Translations under genes and position numbers: made by a program
Notes under the pieces: model-generated
The model's input: the letters and a program-made list of their open reading frames with translations, nothing else
Database searches by the model: none
Told to the model about the DNA's origin: nothing
DNA from: UBA9926 sp913064795
GTDB taxonomy: Bacteria > Pseudomonadota > Gammaproteobacteria > Pseudomonadales > Azotimanducaceae
NCBI GenBank assembly: GCA_045560765.1
Contig: JBJKZD010000012.1
Coordinates: 124,001 to 188,000, forward strand
Reading direction: 5' to 3'
DNA: 64,000 nucleotides
In this document: positions 50,955 to 60,808 of the stretch, piece after piece
Numbering within the stretch: position 1 is the stretch's first letter
Layout: each line of letters opens with the position of its first letter

Positions 50955-52838
50955 GTGTTAAACCGTTATCCTTTATGGAAAAACCTGATGGTCCTCGGAG
51001 TCTTTGTGCTCGGAGTGATCTACGCCATGCCCAATTTTTATCCGCCCGATTATGCGATTCAGATTTCCCGAGGGTCCGGTGGTCTAGATCTCAGCGAGCG
51101 CGAACTCGATGTTGCGCTCGAGGCTCTGAGCAGCAGCAATGTTCAAATCAAGGCCAGCAGTCTAGAGGGGGGTAGTGGTCTGATCCGACTGGAAAATGCG
51201 GATGAACAATTGCGAGCCCAGCCGTTGATCCAAAGGGCACTTCACGATCTCCAGTCTGAGTATGTCGTGGCGCTCAATTCTGCGCCGACGACTCCCGATT
51301 GGCTCAGGGACCTTGGCGCCGAGCCCATGAAGTACGGTCTAGATTTGCGGGGCGGCGTACATTTTTTGATGGAGGTCGATACCGTCAGCGCGGTCAAGGA
51401 TCGTCTCGAAGGGATGGAGCAGGACATTAAGCGCAGTTTTAGAAGCGGCGCTGACAGAATCCGTTATGCGGGATCTTCGATTGTTGATGGTCAGACCTTA
51501 CAATTTGTTTTTGCGGATGAAACGTTGCGCAGTCGGGCTCGATCTAGAATTGAGGAGACCTACGCGCAATTTTTAGTCACTACTGAAGATGTTCCGAATG
51601 CTGACGCGCCGTACGGTCTTAACCTGGCGATGAGTGATGCGTCTGTCCGAGAGATCGAGGACTTCGCTGTGCAGCAGAACCTGCAGACGATCCGCAATCG
51701 GGTGAACGAATTAGGCGTTGCAGAACCCTTGGTGCAGCGTCTTGGCCGGCAGCGCATCGTGGTTGATCTGCCTGGAGTTCAAGACACGGCTGAGGCGAAA
51801 AAGATCCTCGGGAAGGTTGCAACCCTCGAGTTTCGGATGGAAGCGAGTCCCGATGCCTCCCGGGGGAGTATTCTGCCCTACACCTATGAAGGTCGGGCTG
51901 TTCGATTAGAGCGTGACCTGATATTGCGAGGGGAACGGGTTTTCGATGCACAAGTTGGCTTTGATCCTGACAGCGGTTTGCCGCAAGTCAATATTACATT
52001 AGACAGTGAAGGCGGCGAGCTGATGCATCGTTCAACCCGCTATAACATTGGTCGACGAATGGCGGTGGTCTTTATTGAAACCAAGACCCGAGACCGCTAT
52101 GAAATGCGAGGCGGGGAAGAGGTTAAAATCACCGAGCCCTATGTCGAGGAACGGGTGATTTCGCTAGCAACCGTTCAAGCTGCGCTCGGTGTGAGTTTTC
52201 GCATCACAGGGCTTCAAGGAGCGGAAGCGCGGGATCTTGCGCTGCTCTTGCGCGCGGGAGCCCTGGCGGCAGATATGTTTATTGCTGAAGAACGGACCGT
52301 TGGCGCGAGCCTCGGTCAAGAAAACATTGAGCTCGGTGCCATTTCGGTGGCCATCGGGTTTGGTTTGGTCGTTATTTTTATGCTGGCGTTCTATCAGTGG
52401 TTTGGTCTGGCCGCTAACATCGCGCTGATGGCGAATCTGTTACTCCTTGTGGCGGTGATGTCCAGCCTCTCGGCAACGCTGACATTGCCAGGCATTGCGG
52501 GAATTGTCCTGACCGTTGGAATGGCGGTGGATGCCAATGTCTTGATATTTTCGAGAATAAAAGAAGAGTTAAAAAAGAGCACGCCGCCTCAAATGGCGAT
52601 CAACGCGGGTTTCGAGCGTGCTTTTGTGACGATTTTGGATGCTAACCTGACGACGCTCCTGGTGGCTGTCATTCTCTATAGCATCGGCACGGGTCCGGTT
52701 AAGGGATTTGCAATCACGCTCTCGATTGGCATCTTGACCTCGATGTTCACCGCAATTATGGGTACTCGCGCCTTGGTCAACCTGGCGGTTGGCGGTCGAC
52801 CGATTAAACGCTTAGCGATCGGATGGCAACGCGTATGA
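50955..52838 (+). CDS. secD: Protein translocase subunit SecD
   Basis: A 627-residue proton-driven export motor subunit. One N-terminal helix, the periplasmic P1 region with YGLDLRGGVHFLMEVD (D1), and a C-terminal five-helix block with GIAGIVLTVGMAVDANVLIF and RIKEEL. The start is GTG 50955 with AAAGG upstream. The stop overlaps secF. Confidence 0.96.
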   Translation: MLNRYPLWKNLMVLGVFVLGVIYAMPNFYPPDYAIQISRGSGGLDLSERELDVALEALSSSNVQIKASSLEGGSGLIRLENADEQLRAQPLIQRALHDLQSEYVVALNSAPTTPDWLRDLGAEPMKYGLDLRGGVHFLMEVDTVSAVKDRLEGMEQDIKRSFRSGADRIRYAGSSIVDGQTLQFVFADETLRSRARSRIEETYAQFLVTTEDVPNADAPYGLNLAMSDASVREIEDFAVQQNLQTIRNRVNELGVAEPLVQRLGRQRIVVDLPGVQDTAEAKKILGKVATLEFRMEASPDASRGSILPYTYEGRAVRLERDLILRGERVFDAQVGFDPDSGLPQVNITLDSEGGELMHRSTRYNIGRRMAVVFIETKTRDRYEMRGGEEVKITEPYVEERVISLATVQAALGVSFRITGLQGAEARDLALLLRAGALAADMFIAEERTVGASLGQENIELGAISVAIGFGLVVIFMLAFYQWFGLAANIALMANLLLLVAVMSSLSATLTLPGIAGIVLTVGMAVDANVLIFSRIKEELKKSTPPQMAINAGFERAFVTILDANLTTLLVAVILYSIGTGPVKGFAITLSIGILTSMFTAIMGTRALVNLAVGGRPIKRLAIGWQRV

Positions 52839-53764
52839 ACAAAGTGCCTTTTATGAAGTTTAGGAAGATCGCTGGGATGGGCTCGATCGTGCTCTTGGTG
52901 GTTGCGATATCGAGTTTGGCATTACAAAGCCTCAATTGGGGGTTAGATTTTACCGGCGGCACATTGGTTGAGGTGAGCTATCCTGAGTCTGTTAATCCGG
53001 AACAGATTCGGCTTGATCTCGATGCTGCGGGTTGGAATGGGCATGTGGTGCAGTATTTTGGTTCTGACAGAGACATCCTTGTTCGAATGCCGCCGCAGAA
53101 AGATTTGTCTGATAAAGACAATGCCCGCTTGGGCGACAGCTTGTTCGCTTCTCTGGTTGAGCTATCAATCGGCGACGTTGAACTCAGGCGATCCGAGTTT
53201 GTAGGGCCCGCGGTCGGTGAGGAGTTGGCCAATCAGGGCGGTTTGGGGTTACTGGCAGCGCTAGGAATGGTGCTGCTGTACGTGTCGTTTAGATTTCAGC
53301 TTAAGTTTGCTCTGGGCGCTGTTGTGGCCTTGTTTCATGACGTTTTGTTTACTCTGGGTATTTTCTCTTTGATTCGATGGGAATTTGATTTAACAGTACT
53401 TGCCGCGTTGCTCGCGGTGATCGGCTACTCGCTCAATGACACGATTGTGGTGTCTGATCGAATTCGAGAGAATTTTAGAAGCGCCCGGCGTGGTAAACCC
53501 GTGGACGTTATTGATGAATCACTCAACCAAACCCTAGGTCGAACCCTGATTACATCGGCGACGACTTTACTCGTGTTAACTGCGCTGCTTTTGCTGGGGG
53601 GTGAATTGATCCGAGGCTTTGCCATCGCCTTGATTATTGGCGTGGTCATTGGAACCTACTCCTCGATTTATGTCGCAGCCAACGTCCTGCTGCTGATGAA
53701 TCTAAGTCGAGAAGATTTGATGGTTCCGGTCAAAGAAGGGGCAGATCAGGACAGCATGCCCTAA
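52835..53764 (+). CDS. secF: Protein translocase subunit SecF
   Basis: A 309-residue partner of SecD: LNWGLDFTGGTLVEVSYP near the N terminus and GYSLNDTIVVSDRIREN with the C-terminal helices. ATG 52835 overlaps the secD stop as ATGA; an ATG four codons earlier is less likely. Confidence 0.96.
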   Translation: MNKVPFMKFRKIAGMGSIVLLVVAISSLALQSLNWGLDFTGGTLVEVSYPESVNPEQIRLDLDAAGWNGHVVQYFGSDRDILVRMPPQKDLSDKDNARLGDSLFASLVELSIGDVELRRSEFVGPAVGEELANQGGLGLLAALGMVLLYVSFRFQLKFALGAVVALFHDVLFTLGIFSLIRWEFDLTVLAALLAVIGYSLNDTIVVSDRIRENFRSARRGKPVDVIDESLNQTLGRTLITSATTLLVLTALLLLGGELIRGFAIALIIGVVIGTYSSIYVAANVLLLMNLSREDLMVPVKEGADQDSMP

Positions 53765-53771
53765 GACAATC

Positions 53772-54563
53772 TTATTTTGCCAGATGCTGTCTTGCGAGAC
53801 TGCCGAGGGTTTTGAACATTTTGGGATTCGCAGCAACGAGATTACCTGAAGCGAGGTGATCGAGGCCGCCCTCAAAGTCGCCGATGAGCCCTCCGGCTTC
53901 TTGAATTAAAAGACAACCGGCGGCGATATCCCAGAGATTGAGGCCGTGCATCCAGACGCCGTCCAAGCGTCCGGCTGCAACCGCCGCGAGCTCCAAAGCA
54001 GCGCTCCCTGGTTCTCTATAGTTGGCTCCAGCATTGACCAGCGCCTGCACGATCTGTGCGTGACCCTGAAAAGAGGCATCGCTATAGCTTCCCGCTGAGG
54101 CGACTAAAGCGCCCTCAAGACGCTCCTCGGATGATACCCGAATCTTTTTACCGTTCAGCTGGGCGCCTTTGCCACGTGTCGCAACAAATTCCTCTCCCGT
54201 GATCGGATTAATAATGACCCCATGCAAAAGTTTGCCGCGATGTAGGCAGGCCATCGAAACGCAGAAGTGTGGAATTTGTCGACTAAAGTTGGTTGTCCCA
54301 TCGATTGGATCAATAACCCACTGATGTTCTGAGTCATCATTAACAGGAAGATCACCTGATTCCTCCCCGGTGATTCGGTGCTCGGGAAACGTTTTCCTGA
54401 GTGAGTCTGTTATAATCTGCTCGGCTTCTTGATCGACGTTGGTCACGAAATCATTGGGGCCTTTCTCACGAACCTTGACGAGATCAGGCCGGTCGTAGGC
54501 GCGCACAATGTGCCGAGCGGCTTCGCGAGCGGCTCGAAGGGCAATGGTGATCATGGGTTCCAT
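53772..54563 (-). CDS. suhB: Inositol-1-monophosphatase family protein
   Basis: A 263-residue magnesium-dependent phosphatase, also an antitermination factor in E. coli. GEESG, WVIDPIDGTTNF and GLNLWDIAAGCLLIQEAGG are the metal- and substrate-binding motifs. ATG 54563 (MEPM) matches the family opening; upstream codons are spurious. Divergent from trmJ, as usual. Confidence 0.95.
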   Translation of the reverse strand: MEPMITIALRAAREAARHIVRAYDRPDLVKVREKGPNDFVTNVDQEAEQIITDSLRKTFPEHRITGEESGDLPVNDDSEHQWVIDPIDGTTNFSRQIPHFCVSMACLHRGKLLHGVIINPITGEEFVATRGKGAQLNGKKIRVSSEERLEGALVASAGSYSDASFQGHAQIVQALVNAGANYREPGSAALELAAVAAGRLDGVWMHGLNLWDIAAGCLLIQEAGGLIGDFEGGLDHLASGNLVAANPKMFKTLGSLARQHLAK

Positions 54564-54638
54564 AGGCTTCGGGTGCGGCTGGGGTGAGCGCATCATAGCA
54601 GATCTATGGAACCGAATCGTAGAATTTAAAGGATTTGG

Positions 54639-55382
54639 ATGATGTCCAATGATCAAGCGGTACAGTCCAAGATCAGAGTGGTTTTGGTGGAGACTTCGCA
54701 CCCAGGTAACATCGGCGCTGCTGCAAGGGCCATGAAAAACATGGGGCTCAGTCGACTCTATTTGGTTGCACCTGAGGACTTCCCCAATGAGAAAGCGGTT
54801 TTTAGGGCGGCCAGTGCGGCGGATGTCCTCGAGCAGGTGGTTGTTTGTTCGACGTTGCAAGAGGCGATCGAGGGCTGCAGTCTAGTGCTCGGGACCTCTG
54901 CGAGGCAGCGAAAAATTCCTTGGCCATTGGTGACGCCGAAGGTCGCGGCGGAGCGGGTGGTTGCACATCGTCTTGATCCTTCTGATATCGCAGTTGTTTT
55001 TGGACGAGAGTCGAAGGGACTCAAAAACGAGGAACTTCAGCAGTGTCATTTCCATGTCAATATTCCTACCAGCGAGGCCTATAGCTCGCTAAATTTGGCG
55101 ATGGCGGTTCAGGTGCTTTCCTATGAAATATTCTGCGCCAGCGGCGAACCTAACTCGGAGGTGGTCTGGGATCAGCCCGCAGCGACCAGCGAGGCACTCG
55201 AACACTTTTTTGGGCACTTAGAGAACACCTTGGAGACGGTCGGGTTTCACGACCCAGACAACCCAAGGCAGTTAATGACTCGGCTGAGACGTCTTTTTAT
55301 GCGGATTAACCCCGATAAGATGGAGCTCAGCATTCTGCGAGGTTTCCTACGGGCCATCAACGACATGATTCGAAAGCCATAA
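54639..55382 (+). CDS. trmJ: tRNA (cytidine/uridine-2'-O)-methyltransferase
   Basis: A 247-residue SPOUT methyltransferase modifying position 32. VVLVETSHPGNIGAAARAMKNMG is the family opening and VVFGRESKGL with IPTSEAYSSLNLAMAVQVL forms the SAM-binding knot. ATG 54639 follows AAGGA. It lies upstream of the isc genes, as in E. coli. Confidence 0.95.
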   Translation: MMSNDQAVQSKIRVVLVETSHPGNIGAAARAMKNMGLSRLYLVAPEDFPNEKAVFRAASAADVLEQVVVCSTLQEAIEGCSLVLGTSARQRKIPWPLVTPKVAAERVVAHRLDPSDIAVVFGRESKGLKNEELQQCHFHVNIPTSEAYSSLNLAMAVQVLSYEIFCASGEPNSEVVWDQPAATSEALEHFFGHLENTLETVGFHDPDNPRQLMTRLRRLFMRINPDKMELSILRGFLRAINDMIRKP

Positions 55383-55489
55383 CTCGTCGACAATACCCGA
55401 CCAAAATGCTTGGTTATTAGAGCAAGCTAGATTAAACTAGGGTTCCCAGTGGGCGGCGTCAACTCAAAGCCTGTAATCCCTTGGGCGAA

Positions 55490-55740
55490 CGGATGTGAAA
55501 TCGATTTGAAAAGCAGGTTTGAGCGGCCTTTTTGAAAGGCAGGTTGGAAATGTAGGTTGGAAAGTTGGTTTTAAGCGTTAGGTGTGAGCGGTAGGTTGTC
55601 GAAGTAGACGTATGAGATAGGTTTAAAAAACAGGATCGTTTGAAATTGATTCTAAGACGACCGATCAGTGGCAAATCGAGTGCGGAGAGATTTAGCACAA
55701 ACGAATTCAGCATAAACGAATTGAGCGCAAACGGATCGAG
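55490..55740. repeat. Short tandem repeats between trmJ and iscR
   Basis: Two patches: CAGGTTGGAAATG / TAGGTTGGAAAGT (about 55540-55570) and, more clearly, AGCACAAACGAATTC (55694-55708), AGCATAAACGAATTG (55709-55723) and AGCGCAAACGGATCG (55724-55738). They fill the 415-nt gap in which the isc promoter would be expected; I see no clear IscR box. Confidence 0.75.
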
Positions 55741-55797
55741 CCTTTAATTTTGAATGCAAAGAACAGTAACGCCGGGTAGAAGCGAACAAAGCAAATT

Positions 55798-56277
55798 ATG
55801 AAGCTGACAGCGAAATCTCGATATGCGGTGACAGCAATGGTTGACCTTGCGGTCCATCACGACGAAGGCCCGATCACCCTGGGAGATATCTCCGAGCGCC
55901 AGGCCATTAGTTTGCCTTATCTCGAGCAATTGTTTGCGAAGCTTAAGCGAAGCGCCTTGGTGCAGAGCGTGCGAGGCCCTGGCGGCGGGTACAAATTAGG
56001 ACGCGATAGCCGAGAAATTTTTGTCGCGGATATCGTGAGTTCGGTGGATGAATCTGTTGACGCGACGCGATGTTCAGGAAAAGCAGATTGTCAGGGCGGT
56101 GAGATGTGCCTGACCCACGAGCTTTGGGCAGATCTCAGCGATCAGATCAATGGGTTTTTAAAAGGGATTGACTTGGCCAGCTTGGCAAAAAAAAGAAGCA
56201 TCAAAATGATTGCCGCCCGTCAAGCCGCTGAGCAACTCGACCAGATCGGGATACAAGCCGTACAAGTTGCTGACTAG
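55798..56277 (+). CDS. iscR: Fe-S cluster regulator IscR
   Basis: A 159-residue Rrf2-family regulator that represses the isc operon when loaded with a 2Fe-2S cluster. Helix-turn-helix ISERQAISLPYLEQLFAKLK, cluster cysteines Cys92, Cys98 and Cys104 exactly at the canonical positions. First gene of the operon. Confidence 0.97.
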   Translation: MKLTAKSRYAVTAMVDLAVHHDEGPITLGDISERQAISLPYLEQLFAKLKRSALVQSVRGPGGGYKLGRDSREIFVADIVSSVDESVDATRCSGKADCQGGEMCLTHELWADLSDQINGFLKGIDLASLAKKRSIKMIAARQAAEQLDQIGIQAVQVAD

Positions 56278-56304
56278 AGCATTGAAGCGTTATTTGGAGA
56301 AGTT

Positions 56305-57519
56305 ATGAAAGCCCCGGTTTATTTTGATTACGCAGCAACCACACCTGTTGACCCAAGGGTTGCGCAAAAAATGAGCGAATGCCTGATGACCGAAGGTAAC
56401 TTCGGTAATCCAGCGAGCCGTTCGCACAAGTTTGGTTGGGAAGCAGAAGAGGCGGTGGAATTAGCCCGCAAACAAGTGGCGGATTTGCTGAATTGCGACC
56501 CCCGAGAAATCGTTTGGACCTCAGGCGCCACGGAGTCGGATAATCTCGCCATCAAAGGCGTGGCTCAGTTTTACAAGAGTAAGGGTAAGCATCTCATCAC
56601 ATCGAAGATTGAACACAAGGCCGTTCTGGATCCTTGTCGGCATCTAGAGCGTGAAGGCTTTGAGGTGACCTACCTTGAGCCCGGTCCAGATGGGTTAATC
56701 ACGCCCAGCCAGGTGCAAGCGGCCCTCAGAGAAGATACGACGTTGGTCTCCGTCATGCACGTTAACAATGAGATTGGTGTTGCCAATGATATTGCCGGCA
56801 TCGGTGAAGTGTGCCGCGCTGCCAAAGTGCTCTATCACGTTGATGCCGCCCAGAGTGCTGGTAAGATGCCGATCGATCTTGATGCACTCAAGGTCGACTT
56901 GATGTCGCTCTCAGCCCATAAAATGTACGGCCCAAAGGGTGTGGGTGTGCTGTATGTTCGGCGCAAGCCAAGAGTACGGCTTGAGGCGCAAATGCATGGT
57001 GGTGGACATGAGCGCGGTATGCGGTCAGGGACTTTGGCGACCCACCAACTCGTGGGGATGGGCGAGGCTTGTCGCATCGCTCAGCAAGAGATGGCCTCTG
57101 AAGCGGCGCGTACTTTGGCGCTTCGGGAGCGTTTGCGCCAGGGTTTTGACGACATGGAAGAAGTCTATGTCAATGGGGATCTTGATGCGCATGTTCCTGG
57201 GATCATTAACATCAGCTTCAATTATGTGGAAGGCGAATCCTTAATCATGTCTCTGCCAGAGATCGCGGTTTCGAGCGGCTCTGCTTGTACATCCGCTAGC
57301 CTTGAACCCTCCTATGTGCTGCGCGCTCTAGGAATGAATGATGAGTTGGCGCATAGTTCTCTGCGGTTCTCGGTGGGCAGGTTCACTACAGACCAAGATG
57401 TCGATGCTGCGATTGAACAAGTGCGTCATGCGGTTGAGAAGTTACGAGCATTATCGCCTCTATGGGATATGTACAAAGATGGGGTCGACCTGGATAGCAT
57501 TGAATGGGCGGCCCATTAG
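56305..57519 (+). CDS. iscS: Cysteine desulfurase IscS
   Basis: A 404-residue PLP enzyme that supplies sulfur. PLP Lys206 in SAHKMYGPKG and the catalytic Cys328 in SGSACTSASLEPS are at canonical numbers. Also donates sulfur to tRNA thiolation. 27 nt after iscR. Confidence 0.98.
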   Translation: MKAPVYFDYAATTPVDPRVAQKMSECLMTEGNFGNPASRSHKFGWEAEEAVELARKQVADLLNCDPREIVWTSGATESDNLAIKGVAQFYKSKGKHLITSKIEHKAVLDPCRHLEREGFEVTYLEPGPDGLITPSQVQAALREDTTLVSVMHVNNEIGVANDIAGIGEVCRAAKVLYHVDAAQSAGKMPIDLDALKVDLMSLSAHKMYGPKGVGVLYVRRKPRVRLEAQMHGGGHERGMRSGTLATHQLVGMGEACRIAQQEMASEAARTLALRERLRQGFDDMEEVYVNGDLDAHVPGIINISFNYVEGESLIMSLPEIAVSSGSACTSASLEPSYVLRALGMNDELAHSSLRFSVGRFTTDQDVDAAIEQVRHAVEKLRALSPLWDMYKDGVDLDSIEWAAH

Positions 57520-57554
57520 CCCGAAAATAAAGCGTTTTAATTGGAGTAAGTAAA

Positions 57555-57944
57555 ATGGCGTACAGCGATCAGGTGATGGATCACTACCAGAATCCTCGTA
57601 ATGTGGGCAAGTTTGATGACACAGACGACCAAGTCGGGACCGGGATGGTCGGCGCACCCGCGTGTGGAGATGTCATGCGGCTGCAGATCAAGGTAAACGA
57701 CGCCGGCATTATCGAAGATGCAAAATTTAAGACCTACGGGTGCGGTTCTGCCATTGCGTCCAGCTCTCTTCTGACCGAGTGGGTCAAAGGACGCACGATA
57801 GACGACGCGGCGCAGATCAAAAACACAGAGATTGCAGAGGAACTTGCTTTGCCTCCGGTCAAGATTCACTGCTCGGTTTTGGCTGAAGATGCCATCAAAG
57901 CGGCGGTGGAGGATTATCGTAAAAAATCAGCTTCAGCTGAGTAG
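57555..57944 (+). CDS. iscU: Fe-S scaffold IscU
   Basis: A 129-residue scaffold. Cys37 in PACGDVM, Cys63 region in YGCGSAIASSS and the third cysteine in KIHCSVLAEDA; the LPPVK motif recognised by HscA is present (ALPPVKIHC). Confidence 0.98.
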   Translation: MAYSDQVMDHYQNPRNVGKFDDTDDQVGTGMVGAPACGDVMRLQIKVNDAGIIEDAKFKTYGCGSAIASSSLLTEWVKGRTIDDAAQIKNTEIAEELALPPVKIHCSVLAEDAIKAAVEDYRKKSASAE

Positions 57945-58018
57945 GTGCTTCAGCAAACCCAACATTTTTTTGCTGAACAAGAGCGATCGCCGAGGATGAA
58001 AGGCGTTGAGGAGTTTTC

Positions 58019-58342
58019 ATGGGAATCAGTCTAACCGACACTGCAGCGCGCCACGTGCATGACTATTTGGGTCAGCGCGGAGAGGGCGTTGGTATTCGAT
58101 TGGCCGTCAAAACGACGGGGTGCTCTGGGTTGATGTACGTGATCGAACCTGTGGATCATCCCGCGGAGGAAGACGTCAGCTTTGAGACCCAAGGCGTCCG
58201 AGTTTTTATCGACCCCAAGAGCTTGATTTATGTTGATGGCACCGAAATGGATTATGTCAAGCAAGGTCTCAACGAAGGGTTTGAGTTTCGCAACCCCAAT
58301 GTCAAAGCAGAGTGTGGCTGCGGCGAAAGTTTTACCGTTTAA
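58019..58342 (+). CDS. iscA: A-type Fe-S carrier IscA
   Basis: A 107-residue carrier with Cys35 (TTGCSGLMY) and the C-terminal CGC pair in AECGCGES. ATG 58019 follows GAGGAG. Lies between iscU and hscB as in E. coli. Confidence 0.97.
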   Translation: MGISLTDTAARHVHDYLGQRGEGVGIRLAVKTTGCSGLMYVIEPVDHPAEEDVSFETQGVRVFIDPKSLIYVDGTEMDYVKQGLNEGFEFRNPNVKAECGCGESFTV

Positions 58343-58356
58343 TCGCTTGAGTCATT

Positions 58357-58878
58357 TTGGATTTCAATCAAAATTTCTTTGAACTCTTTCAACTAGAAGT
58401 CGGTTTCGAAGTCGATTTGGAACGCTTGCGCGGTCAATTCCAAATCTTGCAAAGAGAAGTTCATCCAGACCGTTATGCGGATCAGGACCCTCGGTCGCAA
58501 AGGCTGGCGACCCAATGGTCAATGCGTGTCAATGAAGCGTTTGCGGTGCTTTCGAAGCCGCTTTCCCGGGCAATTTACCTCTTGGGTCTGGCTAACGTGG
58601 AGCTTGAGCAAAATCCATCCCTTGAACCCGAATTCTTGTTTGAACAGATTGAATTGCGGGAAAACCTCGATCATCTGGCTGAGGTCAAGGATCTTGCTGG
58701 ACTCGTGGCACTGCTGGATGGGTTTGCGTCAAAACTCACCGCTGAAGCCCAGCAATTCGGCGAGTGTTTTGCAGCCGGGGAGTTGGACCTGGCAACTCGG
58801 AGTGTTTATCGCATGCAATTTTTGAACAAGCTGCAGAGCGCAGCACAACAGACCGAAGAAGCGTTGTTGGACGACTAA
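58357..58878 (+). CDS. hscB: Co-chaperone HscB
   Basis: A 173-residue J-domain protein that brings IscU to HscA; HPD at residues 36-38 (REVHPDRY). The start is TTG 58357; no ATG fits. 2-nt gap to hscA. Confidence 0.95.
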   Translation: MDFNQNFFELFQLEVGFEVDLERLRGQFQILQREVHPDRYADQDPRSQRLATQWSMRVNEAFAVLSKPLSRAIYLLGLANVELEQNPSLEPEFLFEQIELRENLDHLAEVKDLAGLVALLDGFASKLTAEAQQFGECFAAGELDLATRSVYRMQFLNKLQSAAQQTEEALLDD

Positions 58879-58879
58879 T

Positions 58880-60787
58880 ATGGCTTTAATTCAAATTACT
58901 GAGCCTGGACAAGCGTTGGATCCCCATCAGCGCAAGCGCGCAGCGGGCATCGATCTTGGTACAACGAATTCGCTGATAGCTTCTGTGAGAGCAGGTCAAG
59001 CCAGTATTTTAAAAGACGAACAGGGCGCTGGATTAATGCCCAGCGTTGTGCATTTTTCCCAAGCGGCCTTGTTAGTCGGCGAGGCGGCGCAGGCGATGGC
59101 TTCCACCGATCCGCTGAATACCATCGCTTCAGCGAAAAGGCTGTTGGGTCGGGGCCGGCATGACATTGCGGATCAAGCGATGGTAAAAAACTATCGTTTG
59201 GCAGAAGGCGAACAAGGAATGGTGCGACTCGAGACCGCCGCAGGCGATATAAGCCCGGTTCAGGTCTCCGCAGAGATCTTAAAGGTGCTCGCGGCTCGGG
59301 GGCAGGAGACATTGGGCGGTGCGCTCGACGGTGTGGTGATTACCGTGCCTGCCTATTTTGACGACGCCCAGCGGCAGGCCACCCGAGACGCCGCCGCGTT
59401 GGCTGGTCTGTCGGTGTTAAGGTTGCTCAATGAACCAACCGCTGCTGCGGTGGCGTATGGTTTGGATTCAGGCGAATCAGGCAATATTGTTGTGTTTGAT
59501 TTGGGCGGTGGTACGTTTGACGTCTCACTGCTGAGACTGTCCCGGGGCGTCTTTGAAGTGCTGGCCACCGGTGGCGATTCTGGCCTGGGTGGTGATGACT
59601 TTGATGAAGCGCTCGCAGCGCTCCTTCTAAATAAAGCAGGTTTCTCAGAGACGCTTGATCCCGTTTCCTCCCGTCAGCTTTTGTCGATGGCTCGGAGTGT
59701 CAAAGAGCGGCTCAGCGAAGACACGGTGGTAGCTGTCTCGCTTGATTTGCCGGCGCTAAACTGGGAGGGCGAAGTGACCCGGATCGACTTTGAGGCCTGC
59801 ACGAAATCCTTGATCGATAAAGCGATCAAAGCCTGCAGACGTGTGGTTCGGGACTCGGGTCTCAAAACCTCTGAAATCGATCAGATTGTCTTGGTTGGCG
59901 GCGCTACTCGAATTCCGGCGGTTCGCGCTGAAGTGGCAACATTTTTTGGTAAAGCGCCTTTGACAAAACTCGATCCGGACCAAGTCGTTGCCATCGGCGC
60001 GGCCATTCAGGCGGACGTGCTGATCGGCAACAAGCCCGATGATGAGATGTTGCTGCTCGATGTTTTACCTTTGTCGTTGGGTCTAGAGACCATGGGCGGC
60101 CTGGTGGAAAAAATCATTGCCCGCAATACCCCGATCCCCGTGCAGCGCGCACAAGAATTCACTACATTTAAGGATGGCCAGACGGCGATGTTGGTTCATG
60201 TGCTCCAAGGTGAACGTGAGCAAGTTGCCGACTGCAGGTCCCTGGGTCAGTTTGAGCTTCGAGGGATTCCTGGGATGGTGGCAGGGGCAGCCAAAATCAG
60301 GGTGGTTTTTCAGGTGGATGCCGATGGATTACTGTCAGTTTCGGCGTCAGAGCTGGGTACGGGTGTCTCGGCGGCGATCGATGTTAAGCCGTCTTATGGG
60401 TTGGCGGAAGAAGAGATCACCGCCATGCTGAAGGCCTCTTTTAGCCATGCTCAAGAGGATGCTCAGGCGCGAATGTTGCTCGAAGCAAGGGTGGATGCGC
60501 AGAGGCTTTGCGATGCCTTGAGTGCGGCGCTTGAGCTGGATGGCCCCGGGCTGCTGAATGACGAGGAAATGCGCGTATTACAGGAGGGTGTGTCGGCACT
60601 GGTGGAAGTCGCGGAGGGGAATGCTGTTGATGCCATAACGAGAGCAACCGAACAATTGAGTCAGGCCAGCGATGCTTTTGCCGCCCGCCGCATGGATCGT
60701 GAGGTTCAGAGAGCCTTAACGGGTCAGTCGGTCAACCAAGTCATCGAAGCAGCAGCAACTGATGAAACCGCGCTTAACAGCGATTGA
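58880..60787 (+). CDS. hscA: Fe-S assembly chaperone HscA
   Basis: A 635-residue Hsp70. Nucleotide-binding IDLGTTNSL, VVITVPAYFDDAQRQATRDAA, LLNEPTAAAVAYGLD and VFDLGGGTFDVSLL; substrate-binding domain from about 390 onward. Works with HscB on IscU. Confidence 0.97.
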   Translation: MALIQITEPGQALDPHQRKRAAGIDLGTTNSLIASVRAGQASILKDEQGAGLMPSVVHFSQAALLVGEAAQAMASTDPLNTIASAKRLLGRGRHDIADQAMVKNYRLAEGEQGMVRLETAAGDISPVQVSAEILKVLAARGQETLGGALDGVVITVPAYFDDAQRQATRDAAALAGLSVLRLLNEPTAAAVAYGLDSGESGNIVVFDLGGGTFDVSLLRLSRGVFEVLATGGDSGLGGDDFDEALAALLLNKAGFSETLDPVSSRQLLSMARSVKERLSEDTVVAVSLDLPALNWEGEVTRIDFEACTKSLIDKAIKACRRVVRDSGLKTSEIDQIVLVGGATRIPAVRAEVATFFGKAPLTKLDPDQVVAIGAAIQADVLIGNKPDDEMLLLDVLPLSLGLETMGGLVEKIIARNTPIPVQRAQEFTTFKDGQTAMLVHVLQGEREQVADCRSLGQFELRGIPGMVAGAAKIRVVFQVDADGLLSVSASELGTGVSAAIDVKPSYGLAEEEITAMLKASFSHAQEDAQARMLLEARVDAQRLCDALSAALELDGPGLLNDEEMRVLQEGVSALVEVAEGNAVDAITRATEQLSQASDAFAARRMDREVQRALTGQSVNQVIEAAATDETALNSD

Positions 60788-60808
60788 TCACTAAGGAATT
60801 GTTGAACG

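Noticed and set aside
55383..55797. IscR binding box in front of iscR
   Set aside because: The gap is dominated by tandem repeats and I could not find a sequence that fits the known type 1 box.
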